This document shows positions 35,680 to 48,600 of a stretch of DNA of 64,000 bases, piece by piece. The first letter of the stretch is position 1; each line of letters starts with the position of its first letter. This DNA comes from Pachyseris speciosa. Taxonomy: Eukaryota > Cnidaria > Anthozoa > Scleractinia > Pachyseridae. The stretch is taken from contig JAEMWC010000163.1 of NCBI GenBank assembly GCA_016490735.1, positions 461,001-525,000 of the forward strand. The letters run 5' to 3'. The position numbers and the translations under genes are program-made. The notes beneath the pieces were generated by a model that made no database searches, was not told the DNA's origin, and saw nothing but the letters and a program-made list of their open reading frames with translations.

Positions 35680-38103
35680 CAGATTGCTGCCGAGATGACC
35701 CCAAACAATCTATCAGAGGGAGTTGAGTTTATGCTGACTCCACAAGCAGCTAAGTCGCTAATAGGTTGGAACCCAGTAACATCCAGGACTATCACATAAA
35801 GGTTTTGCACCAAAGGTGGAAAGGCCACCACCAATCAGTGCAATGCACCAACCAATGAAGCTGATGACTGCTATGCAAGCTTACAGAGTGGAATGGATGG
35901 AGTATCCCGTAAAGACCTGATACTCGTGCTTGGAACTTATAACGCCAAAGTGGGAAGCAAAAATACAAGGTTTCTATGGGGAAGCGTGGTCTTAGTGAAA
36001 TGAATGACAATGGAGAGCTGTTTTCCGAGACTTTTGTTCCTTGCACAAGTTTGTAATCAGAGCAAGCGATTTCCCACACACGATAACTTTGGTTTCTTCA
36101 GACAACAGGACCGAGAACCAGGTTGACCACATCTGTCGTTGCTGGATGTTAGAGGGCAGAAAAGGGCCGACGTAGCTTCAGACCTTCTTATAGGTACATG
36201 CCGCTTAAAGCTGACGAACTACAACACTAGCCCAGAGAAGACAAGATACAAATACAACTTCGAAATGCTTCAGAGTGATGAGACAAAGAAAAGGTTAAAG
36301 CTCACCATTTCCAATAGGTATCATGTGTTGGCAAGTCTGTAGCAAAACGAACAACATCTAGGGAAGGAGGAGGACAATGTAACAGTCAACCAAGTGTGGC
36401 AGGACATGAAAAATGCTTGGAGGTAGACGTGTGAGGAAGCACTGAGAAGAAAGCCCAAACAGTTCAAGGCATGTCCATACACACTGAAAAGATAGAAGTC
36501 AGAGAAGGTGTGAAATTCCACAAGAACGAGAGCCAAGTAAGCAGAGGCCCAGATCAGATACTCCGAAGCCAACAAGGAAGTCAAAATAAGCATCCAAAAT
36601 GACCGAAGGAGCTTCGCGGACAACCTAGCAACACACATAGAGGTAGCAGCAGGCAAGGATGATATCAAAGGACTATATTCCATCTTTCAATCACAATAAC
36701 ACTGGCAGGTGCTAGAAAGATCCAAGACGGACCTGACAGAGTCAAGAGCAGGGAGGAGCTCACCGATGAAGAGGAACAGCGCAAAAGGTGGACAGACCAT
36801 ATCAGGAAGCTGCTCAACAGACCTCCGCCAAGAGAGATGCCTTATATAGGACCCTCTGATACACCTTTGCAGGTCGATTAGAGCAGACCAAGGATAGAAG
36901 AGATCAAGAAAGCCCTTAGACACTTGAAGAACTGAAAGGTAGCTGGCCCACATGGTATACCATCAGACGCCATTAAGGTAGATCTGAACAAGTCGACCAA
37001 GATGCTGCCCAAGTTGGTTGGGAAGATCTGGGAAACGGACGAGATACCAGGTGACTGTAAAGAAGGCTACTTGATGAAGCTTCCAAAGAAGGGAGATCTG
37101 AAGAAGTGCAAACATGCTGCTATCGACTACTGGAAAAGTGTTGAATAGGATAATCTTGGAAAGACTGAAGGTAGATATGGTCTATCGACTGCGGGATGAA
37201 CAGGCCGGGTTCAGGAAAGGAAGTTCATATAAAGATCACATTGCCACCTTGAGGATCATCGTGGATCAGGATATTGAATGGAGCTCTCCTATTTACGTCA
37301 CCTTTGTGGATTACAAGAAGAACTTTGACAGCATTGACAGGGAAGTGTTGTGGAAATTGTTACGCCAATATGGCATTCCAGAGAAATACATCATCTTCAT
37401 ACAGAAGACCTATGAGAAGTGCACCTGAAGTCTTCCACAATGGAGTTCTTTCTGAGCTGATTGAGATGCTCACAGGAATGTGCCAGGGATGCCCTGTTGT
37501 CGCCCTGTTAGTCACTGACAGGATAATGTGACTGACGACAAGGATACATCGTGATGGCATACAGCGAACTCTCACGACCCAGCTAGAAGACCTGGACTTC
37601 CCCGACGACATTTCCCTGCTCTCGCATAACCATCAGGGCATGCAATCGAAGATGATGAGGCTCGAAATTATCTTAGGGAAGACAGGCCTCATCAGCAAAT
37701 CCCAGAGAAAGGTGATGAGAGTTAACACCAGCAACGTAGAGAAGATGGAGTTGGGTGGGGAAGCAGGTGACGAACTGGAGGGCTTCACGTACCTTGGCAG
37801 CAACATCATCCGGGATGGTGGACCTGATCGGGACATGCAGACAAGGAGTTCCATCATGGGCATTCACTGGCCAGAGGTCTTAAGAAAATGTGCGCAAGAG
37901 CGGAACAAGAAAAACAAAAACGACATCCAGATAAGAAGGTGCAAGTGGGGCTGGATTGGACACGCCATCAGAAAACCAAGCAGCAATGTCACCAGACAAA
38001 CACTGAAGTAGACGATGAAACGAGTAAGACAGGCTTCACATGGAACAAGATTAAGAAGCTAGCCCAAAACAGATGGTGGGCTGTTCCTATGGATCTACCG
38101 TAG
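35680..38103 (+). pseudogene. LINE with AP endonuclease and reverse transcriptase (decayed)
   Basis: In broken frames the plus strand shows an endonuclease C-terminal half (SLIGWNPVTSR, LILVLGTYNAKVGS, EMNDNGELF), then a reverse transcriptase with EQAGFRKGSSYKDHIATL, YVTFVDYKKNFDSIDREVLW and a degenerate catalytic region (LEDLDFPDDISLLSH, where the family has F-A-D-D). The C-terminal part has FTYLGSNIIRDGG, CKWGWIGHAIRKP and QNRWWAVPMDLP. Numerous stops and indels separate these. The 5' part of the endonuclease is absent. It lies in the large first intron of gene B, same polarity as the + strand and so antisense to the gene. Confidence 0.82.
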
Positions 38104-38949
38104 AATTCCGAAAGTAACTGGCCCAAGAAAGTAACGTTTCAAGTAATACTTTTGATTCTATAATACAATCTTTTGAAATAAACCGTCCTCATTTTGATCG
38201 ACTTACAATGTAATTAAGGTATTTAATGGAACCGAAAAATGTCTCCTCTTTCTTGTTTACAGTGATAATAACCAGTCGACTAGGGCCCTCGATCGTAATT
38301 AAAGTTTAATTTGTATCAACATTACATTACATAACTATGATGTGTAAAAAACGTTGGACTCTAATATCGTGGCTACATCGTGTAGAAATATAATCAGATG
38401 AGAAATTGTTTCAATTTGGATCAACTTTAATACAATGAGAGATTTAACGTAACGTTACTGGAGCGCGAAAAAATATTTCTCCCTCCGGAGTCACCAAAAG
38501 CTACTTGCAGTATCATACGAACCCTACTTTTGCTATCATTACGGACATTTAGGGCCTTTTCTGTTACATTTTGCTTTACATTTTGCTTTAGCTGATGTCA
38601 CGCATAACCGGAATGATATGTTAGCGCGTAGTACGGCCGTTGGCTTAGAGGACAATTACGAAGCGAAAATGGCCATAATCGATCCAAAACGGGACGCTTC
38701 TCTGGCCCATGCAACGGAATTTGGAAACTGTTGCACATCGGACGGGTAGATATATAATGTTTGGTGTCTCTGGTGGCAATTTGATGGAAATCGGTCGATT
38801 TATTTGGAATTTATTGGCATTCGCGTGGAGAGGGTTCGTTCGGAGGTCCCCTGCCTTCAGTTATTTTATAGTGTACAGTATTGACTCGTGGGAAGGAAAA
38901 TGACCCTTTTTTTGAGTGTTATTGGTATTCTCAGACAGATACAGACAGA
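38104..38949. other. Gene-free stretch
   Basis: No domain-bearing frame is seen. Contains a tandem 'ttacattttgctt' at about 38,563-38,590. Confidence 0.5.
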
Positions 38950-39274
38950 TAAAGAGTACCCACCCGAGGCAAGCTAATCGAGTCGGGTCGGTCAAAAGGA
39001 TGTTACAAAACAAAACAAAACAAAATCAAAACGCATAAGGAAAAAATAAGACAGATAACAAAACTTAATTTTTTAAGTACAGATTACAACTGCATGTTTA
39101 GAGTAAGTATAAGAAAATAAAATAATTTCCAATAACAGGATAATTTCCAATAACAGGAGCTAAAATTTGAAGGTGCTATTTTGGTTCCATAAGTCCAGCA
39201 GATATTTTAGCAACGATCTTTTTTTTTTTATATGAGAATGAATATACGAAAATCATATATTTGATCTGAGGATC

Positions 39275-39509
39275 AATGATTGAATATGTGAATGATCATC
39301 GCAGTTATGAGCACTACATAAGCAGTAGTGAAAATATAGCCTGGAAAAAAATTCAGGCTTGTACGGGACGCGAATCCACGACCTCTGTGACCCCGCAGAG
39401 GTCATGGGTTCGAGTCCCGTACAAGCCTGAATGTTTTTTCGGGCTTTATTTTCACTACTGCTTAAGTAGTGCTCATAACTGCGACGATCATTCACATATT
39501 CGATCTTTT
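39275..39509. repeat. Palindrome built from tRNA-like 3' halves
   Basis: 'atatgtgaatgatcatcgc' and 'agcactac.taagcagtagtg' arms surround two inverted copies of a tRNA-like 3' half ending 'cgtacaagcctga', with an intact B box (GGTTCGAGTCC) in the plus-strand copy. The copies meet head to head near 39,390. Member of the tRNA-like family at 16.2 and 61.5 kb. Confidence 0.8.
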
Positions 39510-40489
39510 CTTTAGGAAGATAAAAATCATCTTCATCGTTAAGTAATTTCAATAAAAGTGTATGAATTTTTTGTTAAAAGATTTTTTAGGTAGGGAACAG
39601 AGACTATTTGGAAGATAGTCCCATACTTTGGTGCCAAATCTTGAAAAAGAAGAGAGTTGTTGATTAAGCCTTGATTTGTTGATTTTTTTATTACTATCAT
39701 TATTATTATTATTATAGTCTGGCAACAAATGTCCAAATTGCGCATAATAATGCTAGAATATCGACATTATTTGACTAAAAGGCAATTTATTACAGCTAGA
39801 AAAACGAAAGAACTCCATATTTAAAAAAGATCTACTTTTATTTCTTCAAAATTCATGTACATATTAAAAAATTTTACTAATGACCTTCAAACACCAATTC
39901 CTTAGTACGCTTGGGCTGCCTGTGGTTAGCGCTAATCAGTTGTTTTCATTCTCTTCGATAATGCCAGCTCAAGCTTTCACCTGAAAGGTTTCGTTTCAAG
40001 GCAATTGTTAACATGGATTAGCTTGTCAAGCGTTCTATTTTCAGGTCATTGTGCAAGAAGAATTTCCCCCTTTGATGTTGGCTTTCAACAGCATTCTCGT
40101 TCGTCATCTCTCGAAGAGCTAGTATCGCAATTCCTTTCGCAGTCAATAATGCTATGCCACAAAAAAAAAAAAAAAAAAAAAAAAAACTCAACGAGAATGA
40201 GGTTCTGTTTAACCGAAATATTAGGTAAACATTTTATTTTACCGAATTAGAAAATAGCGAAAAACATACTTCGGTAACTCTGAGCTGAAATCAAAGGTTT
40301 GCATGCAAGTTCTCGAAAGCTATAAAAGAAAATCCTTTAAACATAAAAAAGCTATTAAATATGAAATAGCTGTAGTCAGGAGATACATCGTAGTCTTTTT
40401 CACGACCGAAGCAGCAGGATAAAACCGACCGTCCAATAGTCTTCTGGAATAGTGTACAAAATCAGTTGCAGACAGTGCGATTTTGTATA

Positions 40490-40774
40490 CTATGGCCAGG
40501 CAGAAAGATGACTGAAGACGCGAGCAAAAAAAGGCTGTTTTGATGTTTGATGAAAATTCCAAAGTTGTGAGCTATGTCCACGATTGTCATCATCAGATGG
40601 ACTTTGACAATGTCGTTGGACATGAGCCAAATAACCATAAACGTCTTTTCCTAGAAGCTTGGATGTCTGTGAAAGATACGAACGCTGGCTGAGATTGACC
40701 ATATCGTCATTCCAGAAGTCTATCAGATAAATGTTTGGCACCCCTTTTGACTTAAAACTCTCGCGCAGAAACAT
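40490..40774 (-). CDS. Unrecognised open frame (94 codons)
   Basis: Open frame with even composition, containing YLIDFWNDDMVNLSQRSYL and HSSQLWNFHQTSKQPFF. A related piece reading DFWDDDVVIPNFKEKPF occurs on the minus strand at about 55,765-55,850, immediately beside the Polinton-like element. So a repeated unit carried this sequence, perhaps as part of a mobile element or multicopy gene. No domain, splice sites or function could be assigned. Confidence 0.35.
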   Translation of the reverse strand: MFLRESFKSKGVPNIYLIDFWNDDMVNLSQRSYLSQTSKLLGKDVYGYLAHVQRHCQSPSDDDNRGHSSQLWNFHQTSKQPFFARVFSHLSAWP

Positions 40775-41849
40775 TCTCTGTAGTCACGCGCATTGCACTC
40801 GCGTAACGTTATTTTTAATTTTAAATCACGCGTTACAACATCAATCGTCCTTATAACTGATCAGTAATTGATGAAGGCTTAAGGGTTAGCCAAAACGACC
40901 TAAAGAACCGCTAATATATTAAAAGTCAATGACAAGCATCCATACACTTTCATTGAAATTACTTAATTATAACGAAAAGAAAGTTATCGTTGCTAAAATA
41001 TCTGCTGGATTTATGGAACCAAAATAGAACCTTTAAATTTTTTGGTTCCTGTTATTTTAGATTATCCTGTTACTGTAAATTATCTTATTTTCTTGTTCTT
41101 AGTCAAAACATCCAGTTGTAATCTGTAATTGAATTATCTTTAATTAATTTTTGTAATTTGCGTTACTTTCGTTCTGTGTTTTTAACATCCTTTTGACCCA
41201 CCCGACTCGACTAGCCTCTGCTACCTTCGGGTGGGTACTTTTTATTTGTCAAACGTTGCTGTTGTTGCAAATATAATAAATTGAAAACAAACATTAACTA
41301 TTTTAAACAATAACAACAGCTATGTGATACACTGCATCTTTTTCGCGGCGGTATTATTCAACCAATTCGTGTATAGTATGCCTTGCTATTTACTTCTTTC
41401 ACCTTCCTATAGTTTGCTTAAGTTGAAATGAGATACTTGTCAACAGGATGACTCATAACCGCGTCAAATGACATAAAAAGTTAAGACACCCCACAATGAC
41501 GTTCATGGCGAATAAGTTGTACACGTAAATCCAACTCCTGCTTGTTTATCACTATTTTTTCTTTCTACCTTTCGATTATTTGCGGTCTTTGTTTTTTAAA
41601 AACAGGTTGCGATTTCCAAGGGGGTATTTATTCGCTTTATAAGGAAAAACCGAGGGAGATTGTCTTGCCAAAACAAACTAATATTCTTTCAGTTTGCAGG
41701 TGCACTTGGTTTTAGACAGACTTTTCTGTTTCATAAAGAAAAGAACCATTGCACTGTATAAAGGACAGCTACACTAAAGACAAAGCTTTGATGGATTTTG
41801 CATGTTTGCAGCTGACGATAAAATCGTGATTCTAGGAATTATTTGTTAC

Positions 41850-41943
41850 CTTGATAAGCATAAGTATTGAATTCCAGCCAAGAAAGCCAAAGAGAAGACA
41901 AAATCAGCAAATCAAGAAAGCAAAAACAAAAGCAGCCCCGCAT
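41850..41943 (-). CDS. Gene B first coding exon: signal peptide
   Basis: 94 nt from ATG to the donor 'caag|gtaaca': 31 residues (MRGCFCFCFLDLL, ILSSLWLSWLEF, NTYAYQ) plus one base, phase 1. The strongly hydrophobic core fits a signal peptide, and the phase matches the PAN exon acceptor at 34,295. The open frame extends upstream without an ATG, so this start is the only one available. The surrounding 41.3-42.6 kb is the gene B copy of the first-exon repeat. Confidence 0.7.
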
Positions 41944-42601
41944 ACTGGAAGCAACGCGAGGCAGATCGCGATACGGTTCTCTGTAGTGCTCGATTAATGA
42001 GGTAGACCTGAGACCAAAGGGAATGTTGCGTGTGCCTCTCTTTAACTACTAAGAGCCAATACTGCGGCGATTAATTATTTACAATCAGAGGAAGCTTTAC
42101 TAACAGAATTTGTAATTAAACTAGTGATTACCATTGACGTTTTTAATTGGATTCGAAAAACACCATTGTGAAGTAATCAGGGATAGCTAAACTTATTTCT
42201 TTTTTCTTGCTAATGAGTTTAGATTCAAAAGAAAATGGCGAGATGCCGTGTACGTGTAGAAACAATAAAAATGTTAGCAAAACACCCCTTCCTTTTTTAT
42301 AAAATTTGCACTGAAGAAAGCAGAAGTTTCTTCCGAAACATGCATGTGAAATTGAAAATCGCCGTTGTATATCTGTAAAAAAGAAAACAAAAGCGTTTTC
42401 CACGCGTGTTGAGACGGTGGGCGCCATTAACTTGCTTAATAGGCGACAATGATTTGCAGCAAAGATTTCAAATACAAACGTTAACTGAGTTTTTGAACAG
42501 CTTTGTTAAGCCGTTATTGATAATACTGCAGTGAGACGAAGAGAACTGACTTGTAGTTAAATCTCTGTATGAGAACGATAGCAAGAACATTGAAATTTAC
42601 A

Positions 42602-42603
<2 letters not shown>

Positions 42604-42637
<34 letters not shown>

Positions 42638-43567
42638 GAGGATGCATCAGTAAAATGTTAGAATTCAAATGTACACTGTAATTGGAATGAGGGATCAGTA
42701 CCACTCTTTCTAAAATTTCTTTTTTTCCTGGGTATAAGGTCGTCGAAACAACTGGACATATCTATGCGACATTTGCCGGAGAGCTATTAAGCAAATATAA
42801 TGCTCCATATGCCATACAGATGTGAAGTCCACTACACTACAATTTTCAAATTTCAAAATTGGCAAGATCTTCGCACAGTCCCATACATTAATTATGTATG
42901 CATTTTGTGACTCAAATTCTATTCATGCTCGCCGTGTTTGGAATAGGGTTAGTATGACAGTGAGGTATTTATAATCGATGTTTGGCGCTGTACTGAAATC
43001 ATTCCTCAATGTTTGCCTTGGGCTTAAATATAACCACCCGCTTCACTTACCCGGAATTTATAAGTGGCATGGAGAAGCATTACAATTAATTCGGTAAAAT
43101 TCTATCATTTGTTTATCGCTACATCTTTTCTATGTAAAATAGCCTTTGATATTAACATCATTACAGAATAAAATGTCCATCAGTAGTATGGATTGCAGTT
43201 AGGCTTTCCGAAGAACACACAATAAAAGTACTAAAATTCATCCCAGAGTGAAAAAATATGACTTTGACCAAACGACAAGCATAGCCGGCCCAGATATTAA
43301 TAATGCATGACTCATCGTCATACTAACCCTAAGAATAAAGTTTGAGTGTTATATTGTCCTAAACTATCTTATGAATCACATTTCTTGGGAGATCACAACA
43401 TACGACCGCGGCCTGTTGGGTTTAGCTGTTTGTTTTCTGTAGAACTAAGTACGCTCATTTGCCTCCTAGGCCTCATCTCATTTAATTTTAACAAGTATCT
43501 GCTCAGTCTTCTTGCTTTTGAGTGGAAGCGAAGCTGGTATATTTACTTCTTCTTTGAAAGAAACTTA
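42604..43567. other. Gene-free stretch with (TA)n
   Basis: A (TA) microsatellite at 42,607-42,633, then sequence without recognised genes up to the TTA duplication of the Harbinger element at 43,565-43,567. Confidence 0.55.
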
Positions 43568-43784
43568 TACCCCGTTCACACCAACAAAACATGTCCAATT
43601 AAACAAAGTTTAATGAAACCATGTTTAGTTAAACATGATTAACTGATTAACCCGTTTACACCGAACAACAAGGGCTGGCAACAACGTAGCCTCATGTTCA
43701 TGCTCAGCCTCGCGTTCGTGTAATTGAAATTGACGTAAAATGTTACAACATCAAAACAGCCACAACACGTAAAATGTAAACAAA

Positions 43785-45031
43785 ATGGCGGATGCACGAA
43801 ATATTGCGCTTTTGTTTTGGAAAATACGGACAGACGAAAGCCGAAAATTCGCGGAAAATCGCGCAAAGCTTGCCAGGAGACGACTCTACCGATATCTCCG
43901 CCGCAGAAGTCTTTTGTCATCGGTATTTTTATTGTTGTTGACGCGGCAACTATTTCAATGCGCCCCAAGTTTACGTCGAGTTTGCAGTAAAAACAGGTCT
44001 CAGTCCTTTTGGGAGAAGACCTGCCAAGGCTGGAGTGATAATGATTGGGTAGAGAACTTCAGGATGTCGAAGAATTCGTTTGAATATCTGTGCGCTGAAC
44101 TATCACCCCATATCGCGAAACGGATCACGAACTTTCGTAAAGCAATTGCAGTTCGCCATCGCGTTGCAATTACTTTGTATTGGCTTGCCGACACCGCTCG
44201 CTACAGAACTATTGGAAACTTGTTTGGCGCTGGAAAATCCACCGTGTGTACCATCGTGAAACAGGTATGCGAGGTACTTGCAGGTGTTCTTCTTCCTCGG
44301 TATATTTTCTTTCCGCAAAATCAGCAGGAAGTACAAGATCAGATCGATGGCTTTAGAGATCGTGCGGGGTTTCCCCAAGTAGTGGCCGCTCTTGACGGTT
44401 GCCATGTGCCTATCAGTGCACCTCTCTAAAGTCCGGAAGATTATGTGAATCAAAAAGGATTCTACGCAGTAACACTGCAGGGATTGGTTGACAGCAACTA
44501 TCGTTTTGTTGACATTTTTGTTGGATGGCCGGCGAAAGTTCACGACGCGCGCGTATTTAAAAATTCACCGCTGTTTTCCCACTGCTGTGCGAGGACTTTC
44601 CTACCGGTTCAATTATCTCAAGTCATATCTGGTGTGATGGTTCCGCCCTTGATAGTTGGAGACTCTGCGTATGCGCTCAGTGAGTGGCTAATGAAGCCGT
44701 ATACTGATAATGGGAACTTAACGCGAGAACAAGTGAATTTCAACAAAATCCTCAGCATGTCAAGAGTGGTGGTTGAGAATGCCTATGGAAGGCTAAAGGG
44801 TAGGTTCAGAAGCATTGCAAAGAGGCTGGACCTTAATGTTGAGACTGTTTGTCTTGTCATTGCTGCTTGTTGTGTGTTGCACAACTTCTGTGAAGTCACG
44901 GTGATGACTTTAATGAGGAGTGGCTGCAAGGTGTGCAGCTCCATCTTGGTGTTTTCCCAGTCGACCGAAACCAAGGGCAAAACAGGAATGCTGTAGCCAT
45001 CAGAGAAGTCATCAAGACATCTTTATTGTAA
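43785..45031 (+). pseudogene. Harbinger DDE transposase (one stop, one frameshift)
   Basis: From ATG: an Arg-rich N-terminus, a helical region (FRMSKNSFEYLCAELSPHI), a helix-turn-helix-like stretch (RYRTIGNLFGAGKSTVCTIV), then the DDE_Tnp_4 core with ALDGCHVPI (first D), PLIVGDSAYALSEWLM (second D) and VVENAYGRLKGRFRSI (E). It would be about 415 residues, a normal length. A TAA at 44,427-44,429 just after the first D splits the frame, and near 44,897 a frame change moves the last roughly 45 codons (ending K-T-S-L-L at 45,031) to another frame. Role: cuts and inserts the element together with the Myb partner. Confidence 0.9.
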
Positions 45032-48000
45032 TTACTGTGCGAATAGCCTCCCATGCAGACGTTCTTTTCGCTCATCAGGCAATCTCTTCTGATCTCCCCA
45101 ATAAGCGATTGTGAGCCAAAAGAATGTCTGCCCGAGAGACTAAAAAAAAAAAAAAAACAACTTCATTGATTAACACAAACTACTGTGCAGACCTGTTTTA
45201 AATTTCACTTATAAAATTGTTATAGCTGGAAATTCTATGGTCTGTTACATGTACTATGCGAATCCAGAAACCCTGAACACTTTGATAATTTTTGACTTTG
45301 ACATTTTAATTGTGTATTTACCAATCACATGCGAGATGAAGCCACAAAACAATTCAAGCTACACAGTTAATTACCATTACAGCTGGTAGTTTTCATCTAT
45401 GCATTGAGATCTGATTTAATTGGCTTTTTCCTTGTAACACATTAACATTCCAGAAATAATTCTAGTGTTTGTGGTTTCGAATTCTCATAGTAAAGACTTT
45501 TTGAGGGGTTGTGAAAAATCATACTCTTCCTCCCAGAAAAAATGCAATGTAGGTTAGGTTCTGGGCTGTTCGACTCTTTGAGGGTCTTGTTTTAGTATAA
45601 CAGGAGTTTTAAGGGGTTTCAAAATTTGGCATTACTCCTATCTCCCTGTTACTAATTTATGCGAGACTCCCCTGGCACAAGGAAAAAGTACAGTTGAAGT
45701 TAGCCCTATTGAAGTAATCCATATGTTTCACTGTACCTCCCTGTTTTGACCAGTTTTAAGGTGCTTACTAAATTGAGGAAGCAGAGTAGCATTTTGGTTT
45801 ATTGAAATTCCAACTTGGCTGGCTTATGGGAATACGTGTAACACATATTCAGGATCAGAGATATGCCTCAGAGCCAAGTTAGAATAAATTATGATCTATC
45901 AAAATCAGGCAGTTGATTTAAAAAGTTCAGTGGAATGACTCGCCAAATGTCCACATGTATTAGGACCATCAAGGAAACCATTTGTTAAGCTAATAAGATT
46001 ACCCTTTCCTTAAATTTATATAGTACATTTTCAGCTGTCAATTACACAGGGAATCTGATTGCCGAAACCTGCAAATATTGTAATTTTCTATGTTCCTTTT
46101 CTTCCACAAATTTTACATAAAGGTCATTGCATAATAGTTTGGCAAAAGTTGAGGGTCGGGCAAATTGTGTCTAGCAAACTGTAGAAGTGGTGACTTCTTC
46201 AAATTATTATAAACTAAATGTTGAAGTCATTCAAGTAATGTTTAGTAAACAAGCAGGAGTGTTTTATCACATTTAAAACGTGAGGCGCAGCGGAGTGTTT
46301 TAGACTTGATCAAGCACGAACTGTGAGTTTATTGAACTGCTTAAAAAACCTCTGTGTAGATCTTCTCATTCTTGCAGTGCTATTTAGATTTATTTATCTC
46401 AGCCAAGAGAATTGGATCATAAAATTGGACATACAACTTAGCAGATATAAAGACAGCTAATTTCCTTTGAATGTCCTTGAATTTACCCCTGGAGGGACTC
46501 GCATATGAAAAGGGACAGGGATGCTTCTCGTATTGCTTAGGGGTGTAAATTTCTGATTTTTGGTCTTGCTTAGGGTGTCCAGTCAAAACGCCAATAATGT
46601 TAGCTATAATGGTCTCGTTTAGGGCTGCACACGAAGAAATATGCAGATCAAAGTTCTATTCTTAGGTTTTTTGACTTCTTATGGGTCAAGAAAAGCTTGA
46701 GCCACACCCAGATTTATCTTATTTAGGGATTGTTTTCAAAATTTCAGAAGAGCATCTCTGCCTCTTTCATACAGGACTCTCCCCCCCCCCCCCCCTGCCC
46801 CCCTCGCCCACCCAGGTACTTACTTTTTGTAATAGTCTGGATATTTGGTGGGCCTTGTAAATGCTTCTTGTGGCTATAAAACATCTTGCAAGGACATTAT
46901 CCTGTACAGAGCATTTGCTCTGCACTGCAGTCTATTTGTGTGGGGGAATCATACGGCAGCAGTCATTGTTTCTTTTTCCCCAACAACTTAACAAAAGTGT
47001 CGTCAGTTTTATATACAAAGAATATATCAGCAGTGAGGTGCCATTTCCAACCTATCACCAGAAAAAAACCTCAACAGACTCTTTCATTTGACTGAGTCTA
47101 TAGCTATCATTTGTCCTTTTTACTTATTTCATACAATTATTCAATTGATCAGCTCACAGATAACACACATGACACAAATAATTATTTCAATGTATTGCAA
47201 TATTTTACTTTTTTTAAAATCGTACATTGAACATTGGACAGTTTAAGCTGTTGCAGCTGTTTTGTTGCATTTGTTTAATAATAATAAAGTATTCTTAAAT
47301 GAATTAAAAATATACAGGAGAAGAGTACTCTATTTTGATTTTCAAATTAGAGTGTGGCATTAAAAAATCTACTATTTACTGAACTGAGTTGAAATCAAAG
47401 ACTTAAGACAGGTATAAAAAGGAAACACTACATTCCTGCATTGTTATGGAAAAGTACTATATACTGTACATGAAATACCAGATAGTAATTGTACCAAGGC
47501 CTGCCAAAATTTGTTTTCAGCAGTAAATTTTGAAAAAATCCAAACTGGCTGAATTTGTTCATGTCAAAGAGCAAGACATTGTAAATCACAAAAAGAACTC
47601 ATGCCACACTGTTATAATATTGTATCATAGCTGGGGCAGTGCAGTCTCATGTAGATGGAATTATTTTGCAAAGATACTGTAGTTCTGTTTTGGTCCAGAT
47701 ATTCAATTCCATGATGTGACACTGCCCCTTTAGCAGCTTGGAATTAATTCACAGAAGTCTCATCTAAGTTAAAAGAAATACTTTCTTGCGAAAATTAATT
47801 TCAAACTGACTTTGAAACTTTCTCCGAGCCTGCAGGCAGCCGAGTAGCAGTAGAGTATAAGAAATTGATGTGTCCCACTCAAGCAGATAGTGCAATTTTG
47901 AGAACTTCACTCATATTTTTGTACTCAGGCTAGTTCATGTGATTTCTTACTCATATACAGTTTATAGGCAGGGTCCTTAATACGTTATTGTTTGTGTGTT

Positions 48001-48365
48001 TTGGGGTGCTCTCTTGATGACCTTGATGAATCGCAATGCAAAAAAATGTGGAATATCTACTGAAAATATCTGGAATTCCTTGTGGCTCACTGAAACAGAA
48101 ATTGTAGGACATTTTTCAATAGTTAACACATACTGTTTCAATACTATTGAAAAAGACGTCAAAAAATCTGAGCCAAAACATTTTAAGTAATAAATAACAG
48201 CGAATTGATTAACGATATAATTCAGATGCCGTGAAATTAAACATAAGCAATATAATTTCAAGGAATAAAAGTTTCAAAATCGCTTATAAGCTAGTCTATT
48301 TTTTTTAACAGCTCGCAGAAAATGTCAATACCGAACTGGAAACTGACGCAGGTACTTACTTGGTT
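45032..48365. other. Interior of the Harbinger element, no coding signal
   Basis: No domain-bearing frame on either strand. A poly(C) run lies near 46,783-46,796 and a 17-bp A run near 45,142. Low complexity but otherwise featureless; could include an intron or 3' regions of the two convergent genes. Confidence 0.55.
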
Positions 48366-48600
48366 CTACTTGTGAAGAACCTGCGCCAGTTTCAGGAGAA
48401 ATTCTTGATCTTCCTTTCTTCGCTTCTCTGCTCTTTCCTCCTCTCGCCTCTCTCTTGCCGCTTCAGCTTCGAGGAAGCTCTTGTCAGCCGCTTGCTGATA
48501 CTCCACAAAGGACTCAAACACTTTATCAAACTTTGCAAATACATCAGGAGCGGTTTTCCTCTTTTTACTTGCCTTTAAGACGGCCGACTGGCGGGGGGTA
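48366..48600 (-). CDS. Harbinger Myb/SANT-like protein, C-terminal exon
   Basis: Minus strand reads KASKKRKTAPDVFAKFDKVF, then a charged coiled coil rich in E, R and A (EAARERREEERAEKRRKE), ending LAQVLHK at a TAG at 48,366-48,368. This is the usual C-terminal tail of the Harbinger Myb-like partner. The exact splice acceptor is not certain; the frame is closed upstream of about 48,600. Confidence 0.6.

Larger units (their letters stand above)
38950..41244. mobile_element. Element with about 270-bp inverted repeats
   Basis: The left arm (about 38,950-39,215) begins with 'agtacccacccgaggc' and includes 'cagatattttagcaacgat'. The right arm (about 40,985-41,244) carries the same blocks inverted, ending 'gggtgggtact'. 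The interior contains the tRNA-like palindrome, a poly(A) run at 40,160-40,186, a segment related to the gene A first-exon repeat and an unassigned minus-strand frame. No transposase is recognised and no clear target duplication. Confidence 0.65.

Noticed and set aside
41850..42010. Membrane protein read in the alternative frame through the first-exon repeat
   Set aside because: That frame contains a stop in two of the four copies, whereas the phase-1 signal-peptide frame is open in three and joins the PAN exon.
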